Source: Anaerolineae bacterium (GTDB lineage: Bacteria > Chloroflexota > Anaerolineae > 4572-78 > J111). From it: 58,498 bases of DNA. Below are positions 8,897-16,743 of this stretch, piece by piece. Both the position numbers and the translations under genes were made by a program. Under the pieces are notes generated by a model. The model searched no databases. It was not told the origin of the DNA and saw only the letters and a list, made by a program, of their open reading frames with translations. Positions within the stretch are counted from its first letter, which is position 1. Each line of letters begins with the position of its first letter. The stretch spans positions 77,673 to 136,170 of the forward strand of contig JAHDWA010000023.1 of NCBI GenBank assembly GCA_023382535.1, read 5' to 3'.

Positions 8897-9252
8897 TTTA
8901 GATTGTTCCCTCAAACTCCACCTCAACTGAGTTCAATTTGAGAACAATAGTTTTTTCGGCTACAGGCCTGGTAAAAACTTGCGTATTTTTCTGATTTGGG
9001 TTTAATTACAAAATCCTCAAACCGTGCTGCTAACAAACAGTGACATTGTTTCAAGGAAACAGTGATAAATGTCACTTATCAATGAGCAACGATGCCCCTA
9101 TAATGGGGCTATGTTTGCAGGAAATGATCCTGCCAGTAAGAAAGGCAACAAATTTAGCGCATCCCTCGAGTCAAAAAATTAGATAGATCCACAAAATCAA
9201 ACATTGAGTTCGATTTAAACTGAATTTTCAGGGATCATAGGAGATCCGCAAA
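8897..9252. other. Intergenic region upstream of the phosphatase gene
   Basis: This AT-rich gap of about 355 bp contains no convincing reading frame. It holds the nested hairpin and the TATAAT box described separately (9039-9110), and a good Shine-Dalgarno (AGGAGA at 9239-9244) for the next gene. The remaining parts show nothing I can name. Confidence 0.6.
9039..9110 (+). promoter_or_regulatory. Nested inverted repeat and TATAAT box
   Basis: AGTGACATT (9039-9047) is perfectly repeated in inverse as AATGTCACT (9068-9076), with an inner TGTTTC/GAAACA pair. Twenty-two bp downstream lies a consensus TATAAT (9099-9104), itself flanked by GCCCC and GGGGC, so the -10 box sits in a small palindrome. 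The -35 region is poor, which fits an activator- or repressor-controlled promoter with the inverted repeat as operator. The transcript leader would be about 140 nt. This is an inference from sequence only. Confidence 0.5.
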
Positions 9253-10464
9253 ATGTCCACATCACCGTCATCAAATTCTATTTGGGAAATACCACCGCCC
9301 ACAGCTCCTCATCCGCAGAAACCTGCTCTGATTGCTCGTCGAAGACAACAGAGATTATTTGTTGGCAGACGAGCAATATTCACCGTCCTGGCCATCCTTG
9401 TTCTGGGATGTTTGAATTTTGTGTCTCTGTCGTTATTTTGGACGCCCGCCCAGGGCAAAGAGGATGAAGGTCCGGGATGGACCGCAAGTTACGGCTCGTA
9501 TCAGGTACCTGCCCCCCCTATCGAGTCAGCCTCCATCCAGATAATAATGGACCCTTCCACATCCACTATTCGGCTCTCCTCCACCGCTGCTCCCTCCGCA
9601 ACACTACCTCCCCCGGCGACAAATCTACCCCCAGCCGTCTCAGCCTTAATCCCAACGGCAACACTAGCGTCTAAAATAGAACACATTGTCATTATCAGTG
9701 TTGATGGGATGGGTTCCGATGTGTTTGCCGCAGCCGATGCCCCTCATATGGATAAACTGGTTGCCCGCGGCTCTTTTAGCGCCAATGCACAAACAGTAAA
9801 TATGAGCGAAACATTGCCCAGCCACGCCTCGATGCTCAGCGGGATGATCCCGGAAAAACATGGTATTTTGTGGGGTGTGCCTTACATCGGTTGGCCGGGG
9901 ATGAATGGCCCCACATTATTCAGTGTGGCTCATAATGCTGGCTTAAGCACAGCCATGGTCTTTGGCAAGCAGAAAATGAATTACTTGATCCTGCCTAATT
10001 CAGTGGACACCTGTTTTTGCACAGACGCGCACGATCCCGAAATCAAGGATCAGGCAGTTAGGATCATTCAGACCGGTTTGCCTCATGTGCTTTTTATTCA
10101 CTTTCCAGATACCGACCGGGTTGGGCATGCCTTTGGCTGGGGGTCGCAAAATCAGCTTTATGCGGTGAATTTTGCAGATGGCTTGATTGGCGAAATTGTG
10201 ACTGCGCTTGAAACGGGGGGTTATTTGAACAGCACCCTTTTGATTGTGACGGCCGACCATGGAGGACATGGCCTTAGACATGGGGATGACTCACCCGTAG
10301 ATAGAACAATCCCCTGGCTGGCGGTGGGGCCAAAGGTGCGGTCTGGTGTAACCCTCGGCAGCGCCATCAATATTTATGACACCGCGGCTACAGTTTTATA
10401 TGCTTTCGGATTGCCTATTCCTGAGGGGTGGGATGGAAAGCCGGTCTTAGAAATCTTCCAATAA
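9253..10464 (+). CDS. Membrane-anchored alkaline-phosphatase-superfamily enzyme (nucleotide pyrophosphatase/phosphodiesterase type)
   Basis: The 403-residue protein has a cytoplasmic Pro-rich start, one membrane helix near residues 38-58 (FTVLAILVLGCLNFVSLSLF), a Thr/Pro-rich linker and an extracytoplasmic catalytic domain. Metal and catalytic motifs of the superfamily are visible: IISVDGMGSD with Asp near 151, ETLPSHASMLSG with the likely catalytic Thr near 187, DTDRVGHAFG and TADHGGHG. The ectonucleotide pyrophosphatase/phosphodiesterase branch is the closest fit; the substrate is not known. The ATG at 9253 has an AGGAGA 8 nt upstream. It appears monocistronic, with terminator-like hairpins behind it. 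Confidence 0.85.
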   Translation: MSTSPSSNSIWEIPPPTAPHPQKPALIARRRQQRLFVGRRAIFTVLAILVLGCLNFVSLSLFWTPAQGKEDEGPGWTASYGSYQVPAPPIESASIQIIMDPSTSTIRLSSTAAPSATLPPPATNLPPAVSALIPTATLASKIEHIVIISVDGMGSDVFAAADAPHMDKLVARGSFSANAQTVNMSETLPSHASMLSGMIPEKHGILWGVPYIGWPGMNGPTLFSVAHNAGLSTAMVFGKQKMNYLILPNSVDTCFCTDAHDPEIKDQAVRIIQTGLPHVLFIHFPDTDRVGHAFGWGSQNQLYAVNFADGLIGEIVTALETGGYLNSTLLIVTADHGGHGLRHGDDSPVDRTIPWLAVGPKVRSGVTLGSAINIYDTAATVLYAFGLPIPEGWDGKPVLEIFQ

Positions 10465-10467
10465 ATA

Positions 10468-10490
10468 AGCGGCTGTCCAATAGCCGTTTT
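10468..10490 (+). terminator. Terminator after the phosphatase gene
   Basis: AAGCGGCT pairs with AGCCGTTT (one G-T wobble) over a 7-nt loop, followed by TTTTACTTAT. It begins only 4 nt after the stop. Confidence 0.65.
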
Positions 10491-10501
10491 ACTTATGCCC
10501 T

Positions 10502-10554
10502 CTCGTTCCCAAACCCCGTCCTGAGCGAAGTCGAAGGATCAGTTTGGGAACGAG
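10502..10554. repeat. 13-bp inverted repeat between convergent genes
   Basis: CTCGTTCCCAAAC (10502-10514) is perfectly inverted at 10542-10554; the loop contains CCTGAGCGAAGTCGAAGGA. A T-rich run follows on the + strand, so it may help to insulate the convergent phosphatase and aspS genes. The loop motif is one I associate with repeats in other environmental genomes; this is from memory and needs a search. Confidence 0.75.
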
Positions 10555-10560
10555 CGTTTT

Positions 10561-12345
10561 TTATTCCAAATCCAACTTAATGTGCAAATCCCGCAACTGC
10601 TGCGGATGGACCTCGGTGGGCGCGTTGGCCATAAGGTCGGCAGCCGACTGGCTCTTGGGGAAGGCAATGACCTCGCGGATGTTTGGCTCACCGGCCAGGA
10701 GCATCACAATCCGGTCAATGCCTGGAGCGATGCCGCCATGGGGCGGCGTGCCGTACTCAAACGCCTCAACCATATGCCCGAACTGCCGTTTGGCCTCCTC
10801 GATTTCCAGACCAATCAGACCAAAAACCTTCTCCTGCAAATCACGCTGGTGAATCCGGATACTGCCCCCGGCGATTTCATAGCCGTTCAAAACCAGGTCG
10901 TACTGCTTGCCGCGTGCTTGGCTCGGGTCGGTCTCCAGCAGGGGAATATCCTCATCCATGGGTGCAGTGAAGAGATGGTGGCTGGGATCCCAGCGCTTTT
11001 CTTCCTCGTTCCAGACCAGGAAAGGAAAGTCAATGACCCAGCAGAAGGCCAGCACATTTGGATCGAACAGGCCCAAACGTTGCCCCAGTTCAACCCGCAG
11101 CCGGCCCAGCGACTCGTTGGCGATAGCCGGCTGGTCGGCTACAAACAGCAGCAAGTCGCCAGGTTCGCCCTGCAACTGCTTGATAATGGCCGCTGTTTCC
11201 TCAGCCGAGAGGAATTTGGCAAAAGACGAGCGTGTGGCTCCTGTTCCCTGTTCCCCATCCCCGGTTTCTACTGCCAGCCAAGCTAAACCTTTAGCTCCAA
11301 ATTCTTTAACAAAATCGCCCAATTCGTCAATCTGCTTGCGGCTGTAATGGGCCTGGCCCTTGACATTCATCCCTTTGACCAATCCCCCGGAAGCCACCGT
11401 ATCGCTGAAAACTTTGAAGCTGCTGTTGGCAACCAGGGCATTGATCTCTACTAACTCCATGCCAAAGCGAATATCGGGATTGTCGCGGCCAAAGCGGGCC
11501 ATCGCCTCATGATAGCTCAGGCGGGGGAAGGGTTTGTATAGAATTTGCCGTTCGGTGTTGTTCTCGACAATCCCGATCATCAGCCGTTCGATCAACTCCA
11601 TCACGTCGTCCCGATCCACAAAGCTCATTTCCATATCGAGCTGGGTAAACTCAGGCTGGCGGTCGCCGCGCTGGTCCTCATCACGAAAACAGCGGGCAAT
11701 CTGGAAGTAACGGTCATACCCGGCGACCATGAGCAACTGCTTCAACTGCTGGGGGCTTTGCGGCAGGGCATAAAATTTGCCCGGATACACCCGGCTGGGC
11801 ACCAGGTAATCACGGGCACCCTCCGGCGTTGTTTTAAACAGGATAGGCGTCTCGATTTCTACAAAACCCTCTTCACCGAGAAAATTGCGGATGTAACGCA
11901 CCACATTATGGCGCAGCATTATATTTCGCTTCATCCGCTGGCGGCGCAAATCCAGGTAACGATAGCGCAGCCGCAGACCCTCGTCCACGGTTGTTTCCTT
12001 GTTGATATCGAAAGGTGGAGTTTTGGCCGTGTTGAGAATTTTCAAGCGCTGTCCTTCGACCTCGATACCGCCAGTGCTTAAATTAGGATTCTCCTGCCCG
12101 GCTGGGCGGGGGCGCACTCGACCCATCACCTGAATAACGTACTCGTTGCGCAGTGCCCCAGCCTGTTCAAACGCTTCGGCATTGACGGCCGGGTCGAAAA
12201 CAATCTGGGTTAAGCCGTAGCGGTCACGCAAATCAATGAAAATCAATCCTCCATGATCGCGGCGGCGATTTACCCAACCGGCCAGGGTAACGGTCTGTCC
12301 TTCATGTTCAGGGCGAAGTTGATCGCAGGTGTGTGTTCTAAGCAT
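10561..12345 (-). CDS. aspS: Aspartyl-tRNA synthetase
   Basis: This class II aspartyl-tRNA synthetase (594 residues, normal length) charges tRNA-Asp, or tRNA-Asp/Asn if nondiscriminating. The N-terminal OB anticodon-binding fold ([24 protein letters not shown]) is at residues 18-42, followed by class II motif 1, motif 2 ([20 protein letters not shown]) near 215-235, the bacterial insertion domain, and motif 3 ([16 protein letters not shown]) near 550. ATG 12345 matches the family start MLRTHTC; an upstream in-frame codon is less likely. A short Gly/Glu/Thr-rich insertion in the GAD-type domain is encoded by an iterated repeat (11232-11268). Confidence 0.97.
   Translation of the reverse strand: MLRTHTCDQLRPEHEGQTVTLAGWVNRRRDHGGLIFIDLRDRYGLTQIVFDPAVNAEAFEQAGALRNEYVIQVMGRVRPRPAGQENPNLSTGGIEVEGQRLKILNTAKTPPFDINKETTVDEGLRLRYRYLDLRRQRMKRNIMLRHNVVRYIRNFLGEEGFVEIETPILFKTTPEGARDYLVPSRVYPGKFYALPQSPQQLKQLLMVAGYDRYFQIARCFRDEDQRGDRQPEFTQLDMEMSFVDRDDVMELIERLMIGIVENNTERQILYKPFPRLSYHEAMARFGRDNPDIRFGMELVEINALVANSSFKVFSDTVASGGLVKGMNVKGQAHYSRKQIDELGDFVKEFGAKGLAWLAVETGDGEQGTGATRSSFAKFLSAEETAAIIKQLQGEPGDLLLFVADQPAIANESLGRLRVELGQRLGLFDPNVLAFCWVIDFPFLVWNEEEKRWDPSHHLFTAPMDEDIPLLETDPSQARGKQYDLVLNGYEIAGGSIRIHQRDLQEKVFGLIGLEIEEAKRQFGHMVEAFEYGTPPHGGIAPGIDRIVMLLAGEPNIREVIAFPKSQSAADLMANAPTEVHPQQLRDLHIKLDLE
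11232..11268. repeat. GGGGAACAGGGAACAGG repeat inside aspS
   Basis: On the coding strand the words GGGGATGGGGAACAGGGAACAGG are read in frame as GDGEQGTG. It looks like an iterated heptamer inserted in a surface loop of an otherwise normal synthetase, in phase. Confidence 0.6.
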
Positions 12346-12427
12346 GGTTTCTTTTCCCATCCAATAAAAAATTTGGGGGGCTGCTCTGTCTGGCGCAACC
12401 ACCCCAACGTGATAATGTTGCTTGCCG

Positions 12428-12455
12428 ATTTTAGCACAAAAGAGGAAAATGTAAA
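12428..12455 (-). promoter_or_regulatory. Promoter for aspS
   Basis: On the - strand TTTACA (12455-12450) is separated by 16 nt from TAAAAT (12433-12428). Transcription would start near 12421, giving a leader of about 75 nt before the aspS ATG. Confidence 0.5.
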
Positions 12456-12495
12456 AGTAAAGACAATTTTCCCATTCATCTCACCGGCAAATTGC

Positions 12496-12524
12496 TTGAC
12501 GTTTGAGAGGGGGTGGGATAAAAT
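12496..12524 (+). promoter_or_regulatory. Promoter for the O-antigen-ligase/TPR gene
   Basis: TTGACG (12496-12501), a 17-nt spacer and TAAAAT (12519-12524) form a good sigma-70-type promoter. It points toward the GTG at 12575, with a leader of about 44 nt, and is divergent from the aspS promoter. Confidence 0.6.
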
Positions 12525-12574
12525 CTTTTTGACAGACAGAACGTGATCGTGCTCAATCTAACCTTCCTCCATTT

Positions 12575-15097
12575 GTGGCTCGTTTCTCTATGAAACTGAC
12601 CGGTCGGGTTTTTGCTCTCTTCGGCCTCCTTATTTACTTCACCTTTCTTGGCGGCACGTTTTACAGCCAGCTTAATTTTTTTCTGCGCCTCAGCCATCAA
12701 GTCATCGTCACCCTGCTCTTGGGACTGTGGCTTTTCAACCGGCTCAGGCGGGGTGAAGGTTTGCCCCGCACTTACCTTGACGGAGCCATCGCTTTTTACC
12801 TGGCTGCCAATTTTTTAAGCAGTGTATTCGGCCTGTCGCCTCGCTTTAGCCTGGAAGGGTTATGGCTGACGCTGACCCACACGCTGGCTTTTTATCTGGT
12901 GGTTGACCTGCTGCGCCGGGGTTGGACGGCCCGGCTGGCCTGGGCCTTCTTTATGACTTCAGCGGTAGTCTGCATTGTCGGCCTGACCGAATTTTTGGCC
13001 TGGTATGTGGGCGCAGCTATGTTTCCCGGATTTGCTCAGGGCTGGCCGGAAATTGGCGGTTGGCGGCACCCCCTCCCACCTGCTGTCTACCGCCTGGCGA
13101 TTACCCTTAATGGCTCAACCCCGCTTTCGGCCTACCTGGCCCTGCTGACCCCTCTGGCCATCGGCCTGATTTTGACCCTGCCGCCCCGCGACCAAAATCG
13201 GCAGGCTCTGTGGCTCTGGCTGGTCTTGGCCTTAACCGTGCAAATATTGACCTTCTCGCGAGCGGGCATCCTGGCTCTGGCGGTCTCTCTCAGTTTGACG
13301 GCGCTGGGGTGGTCAAAAATCACCGGTCACAAATGGTTCTCGCTGCTGGTTTCCTGGCGAGGATTAAGGCCGCTCTCCCGGTCACTGATCCTGCTTGGCG
13401 GGATAACGCTGGTTGCGGCGGCTCTTTTTTGGCTGCAAAGTAGTTTTGCCAATCGCGACAGCAGCACCCACTTTCGATTTGTGCTGTGGGAAACAGCCCT
13501 GACCATTTTTCAACAACACCCTTTGACCGGCGCCGGCCCGGGCAATTTTGGCCGGGCGCTGCTGCGCCTCAATCAGGCCGACCTGCCCCGGCTGCAGATT
13601 GCCTCGGCCCACAATGTTTATCTTAATACTGCCGCCGAACTGGGATTGATTGGGCTGCTTGCGGGCGGATATTTGTTATTTAAAGTAGGATGGGCCTGGT
13701 GGAAACGCTGGCAGCAGTTGGCCGCTGCGCCGCCAGAGGAGCGCATCAGATTGGTCGTGTGCGGGGCTGCCCTGGCCGGTCTGGCGGCGCAAACCATGGT
13801 AGATACCTATAGCGCCACTTCGATTATACTCCTTATTGTTGCTCTGACCGCTTATATTGTTTATGATCTGGAACCCACACCGTCGCTGTCAAGGCAACGC
13901 TATGCTGTCTACCTGGCAGTGGCGCTCCTGGGTGTTTATGCCTTTTGCTTTGCCTGGCTGGCCCGCAGCGACCTGCATTTTCAGAGAAGCTTTAGCCAGG
14001 AGAGGCAGGGTAAGCTCATGGAGGCAGTCAGTCAGGCCGAACAGGCTCGCCGGCTTGACCCCGACCTGGCGCTGCGGACCTTTCGTTTAGCTTTGCTGGA
14101 GGCCAGGTTAGCCCAGCAGACCCGGGCAGCCGAGCCGATGCAAGCGGCCGTTGCTCATTATCAGGCCGGTTTAGGGCAGGAGCCAATTTGGGGCTTAAAC
14201 TCGGCTAACTTGGCAGGCTTGCTCTGGCAGCAAGGCCGGCAGACCGAAGCAATTGAGACGATGCAGCGCACACTCACCGCTGAACAAGATCCACTCTATT
14301 GGATCAATCTGGGCTACTTTTACGAGCAAATAGAGGCCTGGACGGAGGCGGGCGCTGCTTACGGCCAGGCTCTGGCCCTCGCCCCGGATTTGGCCGGGTC
14401 GGATTTCTGGCAGACGACGCCGGAGCGGGCGGAGAAATGGCCTGTCTTTGTTGAGGAAGCCGTCAAGCATAGTTCAGGTGATGAGCAACGGCTGCAAATC
14501 AACCTGGCCCTGGCCCGGCAAGATTTCGCTACGGTGGAGGCGCTGGTGGGGCCGGTGTCCCCCGTAACTGATAGTCTCCACCGCGCCGCCCTGGCCGAGG
14601 TTTACCTGAGCCGCGCTCAAGCAGAACGGGCAAACAACCTGCTGGAATCGGCCGGCTTGACCAGCGCCGAAGATTATCTGCTACAGGGTCGCATCAAGCT
14701 GCAACTGGGCGACGAGGCTGCCGCCGAAAAACTGCTCAAAACGGCTGTTTTTTTAGGCAACCAGCGGGCTTATTACTACCTCGGCCAGCTCTACGAGCGT
14801 CGAGGGGACATCCGTGCCGCCGAAGCAGCTTACAACCGGGGTTTTTCACCCCACTTTACCTCAGAAAACATCGAGGTGACGATTTATGGCCGTCCTGGAG
14901 CAAATGACCTGGTCCCTCAACTGCTGCGGATCGGGGTCAGCCCGGCCAAAGCCGCGCCCTGGCTGGAACTGGCCCGCCTGTACGAAACGCAGCAGCGGTT
15001 TGAGGAGGCTAAACGGATCTATGAATTTTTGCTGTTAGAGGATCCTTTTTTGATCGTCAGCCAAGAACGGTTAGCCCTGCTCGAAGCAAAGCAGTAG
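12575..15097 (+). CDS. O-antigen ligase/polymerase (Wzy/WaaL) family protein with TPR tail
   Basis: The 840-residue protein has about a dozen membrane helices in its first 460 residues and a long TPR-rich C-terminal part (about 465-840). The O-antigen-ligase signature is present: FSRAGILALAVS near 227-238 and GAGPGNFGRALL plus SAHNVYLNTAAELGLIGLL near 315-365, the conserved loop and helix of WaaL/Wzy proteins. Such proteins join or polymerise lipid-linked glycans at the outer face of the membrane; the TPR tail may dock partner proteins. GTG at 12575 or ATG at 12590 are the possible starts. The gene is a distant paralogue of 19266-21917 and faces that operon tail to tail. Confidence 0.85.
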   Translation: MARFSMKLTGRVFALFGLLIYFTFLGGTFYSQLNFFLRLSHQVIVTLLLGLWLFNRLRRGEGLPRTYLDGAIAFYLAANFLSSVFGLSPRFSLEGLWLTLTHTLAFYLVVDLLRRGWTARLAWAFFMTSAVVCIVGLTEFLAWYVGAAMFPGFAQGWPEIGGWRHPLPPAVYRLAITLNGSTPLSAYLALLTPLAIGLILTLPPRDQNRQALWLWLVLALTVQILTFSRAGILALAVSLSLTALGWSKITGHKWFSLLVSWRGLRPLSRSLILLGGITLVAAALFWLQSSFANRDSSTHFRFVLWETALTIFQQHPLTGAGPGNFGRALLRLNQADLPRLQIASAHNVYLNTAAELGLIGLLAGGYLLFKVGWAWWKRWQQLAAAPPEERIRLVVCGAALAGLAAQTMVDTYSATSIILLIVALTAYIVYDLEPTPSLSRQRYAVYLAVALLGVYAFCFAWLARSDLHFQRSFSQERQGKLMEAVSQAEQARRLDPDLALRTFRLALLEARLAQQTRAAEPMQAAVAHYQAGLGQEPIWGLNSANLAGLLWQQGRQTEAIETMQRTLTAEQDPLYWINLGYFYEQIEAWTEAGAAYGQALALAPDLAGSDFWQTTPERAEKWPVFVEEAVKHSSGDEQRLQINLALARQDFATVEALVGPVSPVTDSLHRAALAEVYLSRAQAERANNLLESAGLTSAEDYLLQGRIKLQLGDEAAAEKLLKTAVFLGNQRAYYYLGQLYERRGDIRAAEAAYNRGFSPHFTSENIEVTIYGRPGANDLVPQLLRIGVSPAKAAPWLELARLYETQQRFEEAKRIYEFLLLEDPFLIVSQERLALLEAKQ

Positions 15098-15114
15098 GCT
15101 GCCGTTACCCTTCG

Positions 15115-16743
15115 TTACAACTTTACTTCAAAGATCTGGACATCCCCACTGTTGTAAACTTCTTCCAAATAAGTTGCCTGGCTCGGCGCAAAATCTCCGG
15201 CGGCTTTTTCGTTTGGCCCGTAGTAGACATATCGGATATTAAACTTCTTTAATAGGTCACGCCGCCAGTTATCCGCTGTCTCACGGCTGAAGAATTGTTT
15301 GGCCTGTTGTCGTTTTTCCTCAGAATTGACCGTTTCCGGCCCGTGCCCCACAAAAGCCCGGGCATTCACAAAGGCCGGCAGCACGTTGCCGGTTTCATAA
15401 ACGGCCAGGATCACCTCGCCGGCAGCAACGCCGTCCAGCCACTGCATCGCGCCGAGCTGGCTGGCCGGGTGAAAGATGGGCGGCTGCCGGAACGACACTG
15501 AAACCAGCCCGCCCAGAAGTAAAAAAATGTTTGTCAGACTGAAAAAGAGGATGATTACGGCTCGAGTTAGAGAGTGCAGATTTGGCCGGATGTATTTTTG
15601 GGTAAGCAGAAACACACCGTAAGTCGCCAGGATGGCCAGGGGAACCTGGACGCCCACGACCAGCCGGCGCTGCAAGTTGAAAGGCAGGTAAACCAGAACG
15701 GGAAAAACCAGGCACCAAATTACCAGGAAAAGGGTCTTGTAAGTAGATGGGGTGTTTGGCTCAACTATTTTTGGCCGGAAATGGGTCAGGAGTGCTTGAC
15801 TGCCAGGCAGGGCCAGGAGGATGAGCGGGCCGTAGGCCAGCAAATAATGCCAGGGTTCGGGGGAGAGGATCAGATTTTGGTGATTCCAAATGCGCAGGAT
15901 AGGGTTGAACGTAAAAATATAAGCGTCGTAAATCAGGACAGGCAGAGAAAAAATTGTGGCGACGGCCAGTTTGAGCAGCAAAGGGCCTGTTTTTTGAACG
16001 GACCTGGCGCTAAGGGTCAGTACCAGCCATGTCAAGCCCAAGACGACGACAAAGACACCCAGGTAAAAGGCGGCAATCAAGGCCATCAAAAATAGGGCGC
16101 AGCCGGCCCAGAGAACCGGCTGCCAGGCACCGGTCTGCCAGCTATGCAGGATTAAGAGAATGGCTCCCAAGAGCAGACTCTCGGCCAGAGCCAGGTGCGG
16201 TAAGTGGAATAGAACCAGAAAAATAAAGGCTTCGGGGACGTAGATGTCCAGGGGCAAGCCCAACCGGGACGCCAGTTGCAGGCTAATGATCAGCCAGCCC
16301 AGCCCGCCGCCTGTAGCTGCTAACAGGAAAGCGAAGCGGCGCCGGGGCAGATCGTTAACAAAGTAGGCAATGAAACAGTACAGGGTGAGCAGCAGGGCCA
16401 GGCCAAAAACAATTCGGGCCAGGTGGTAAACCAGGGGGAGGGGGGCGTGGGTGAATTGGGCCAGTTTGCCCAAAAACAGGTGAAATGTAAATAAGTAGGC
16501 GCTCTGGTGCGGCTCGGGCGTGTAGGCGAGATGGAACAACCAGCCATCCTCGGCCCCCATGCGCATTTTAGCCAGGTAGGAGTTGGCGTCTTCCACGCCT
16601 AAAAAAAAACCACTGAACTGCATCTGCGGTGTTGACAACCACCAGCCGTAGAGATAGGGAATTGAGGTAATCAGCATAATCACACTGGCCCAGCCCAGGA
16701 GCCAGCGCCATTCTTTGGAGGATATTGTGACCATTGTCCTCAT
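15115..16743 (-). CDS. Polytopic membrane protein, GT-C-like; paralogue of 22341-23924
   Basis: The 542-residue protein has about 11-12 membrane helices and a small soluble C-terminal end. The first extracytoplasmic loop contains VEDANSYLAKMRMGAEDGW, an acidic loop like that of GT-C glycosyltransferases, followed by HLAYTPEPHQSAYLFTFHL. The paralogue at 22341-23924 has the same motifs. The C-terminal end (DNWRRDLLKKFNIRYVYYGPNE) is also shared in style and looks extracytoplasmic. A glycosyl- or polyprenyl-linked transferase role is an inference from topology and neighbours. Its ATG overlaps the upstream stop by 4 nt (16740-16743). Confidence 0.7.
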   Translation of the reverse strand: MRTMVTISSKEWRWLLGWASVIMLITSIPYLYGWWLSTPQMQFSGFFLGVEDANSYLAKMRMGAEDGWLFHLAYTPEPHQSAYLFTFHLFLGKLAQFTHAPLPLVYHLARIVFGLALLLTLYCFIAYFVNDLPRRRFAFLLAATGGGLGWLIISLQLASRLGLPLDIYVPEAFIFLVLFHLPHLALAESLLLGAILLILHSWQTGAWQPVLWAGCALFLMALIAAFYLGVFVVVLGLTWLVLTLSARSVQKTGPLLLKLAVATIFSLPVLIYDAYIFTFNPILRIWNHQNLILSPEPWHYLLAYGPLILLALPGSQALLTHFRPKIVEPNTPSTYKTLFLVIWCLVFPVLVYLPFNLQRRLVVGVQVPLAILATYGVFLLTQKYIRPNLHSLTRAVIILFFSLTNIFLLLGGLVSVSFRQPPIFHPASQLGAMQWLDGVAAGEVILAVYETGNVLPAFVNARAFVGHGPETVNSEEKRQQAKQFFSRETADNWRRDLLKKFNIRYVYYGPNEKAAGDFAPSQATYLEEVYNSGDVQIFEVKL

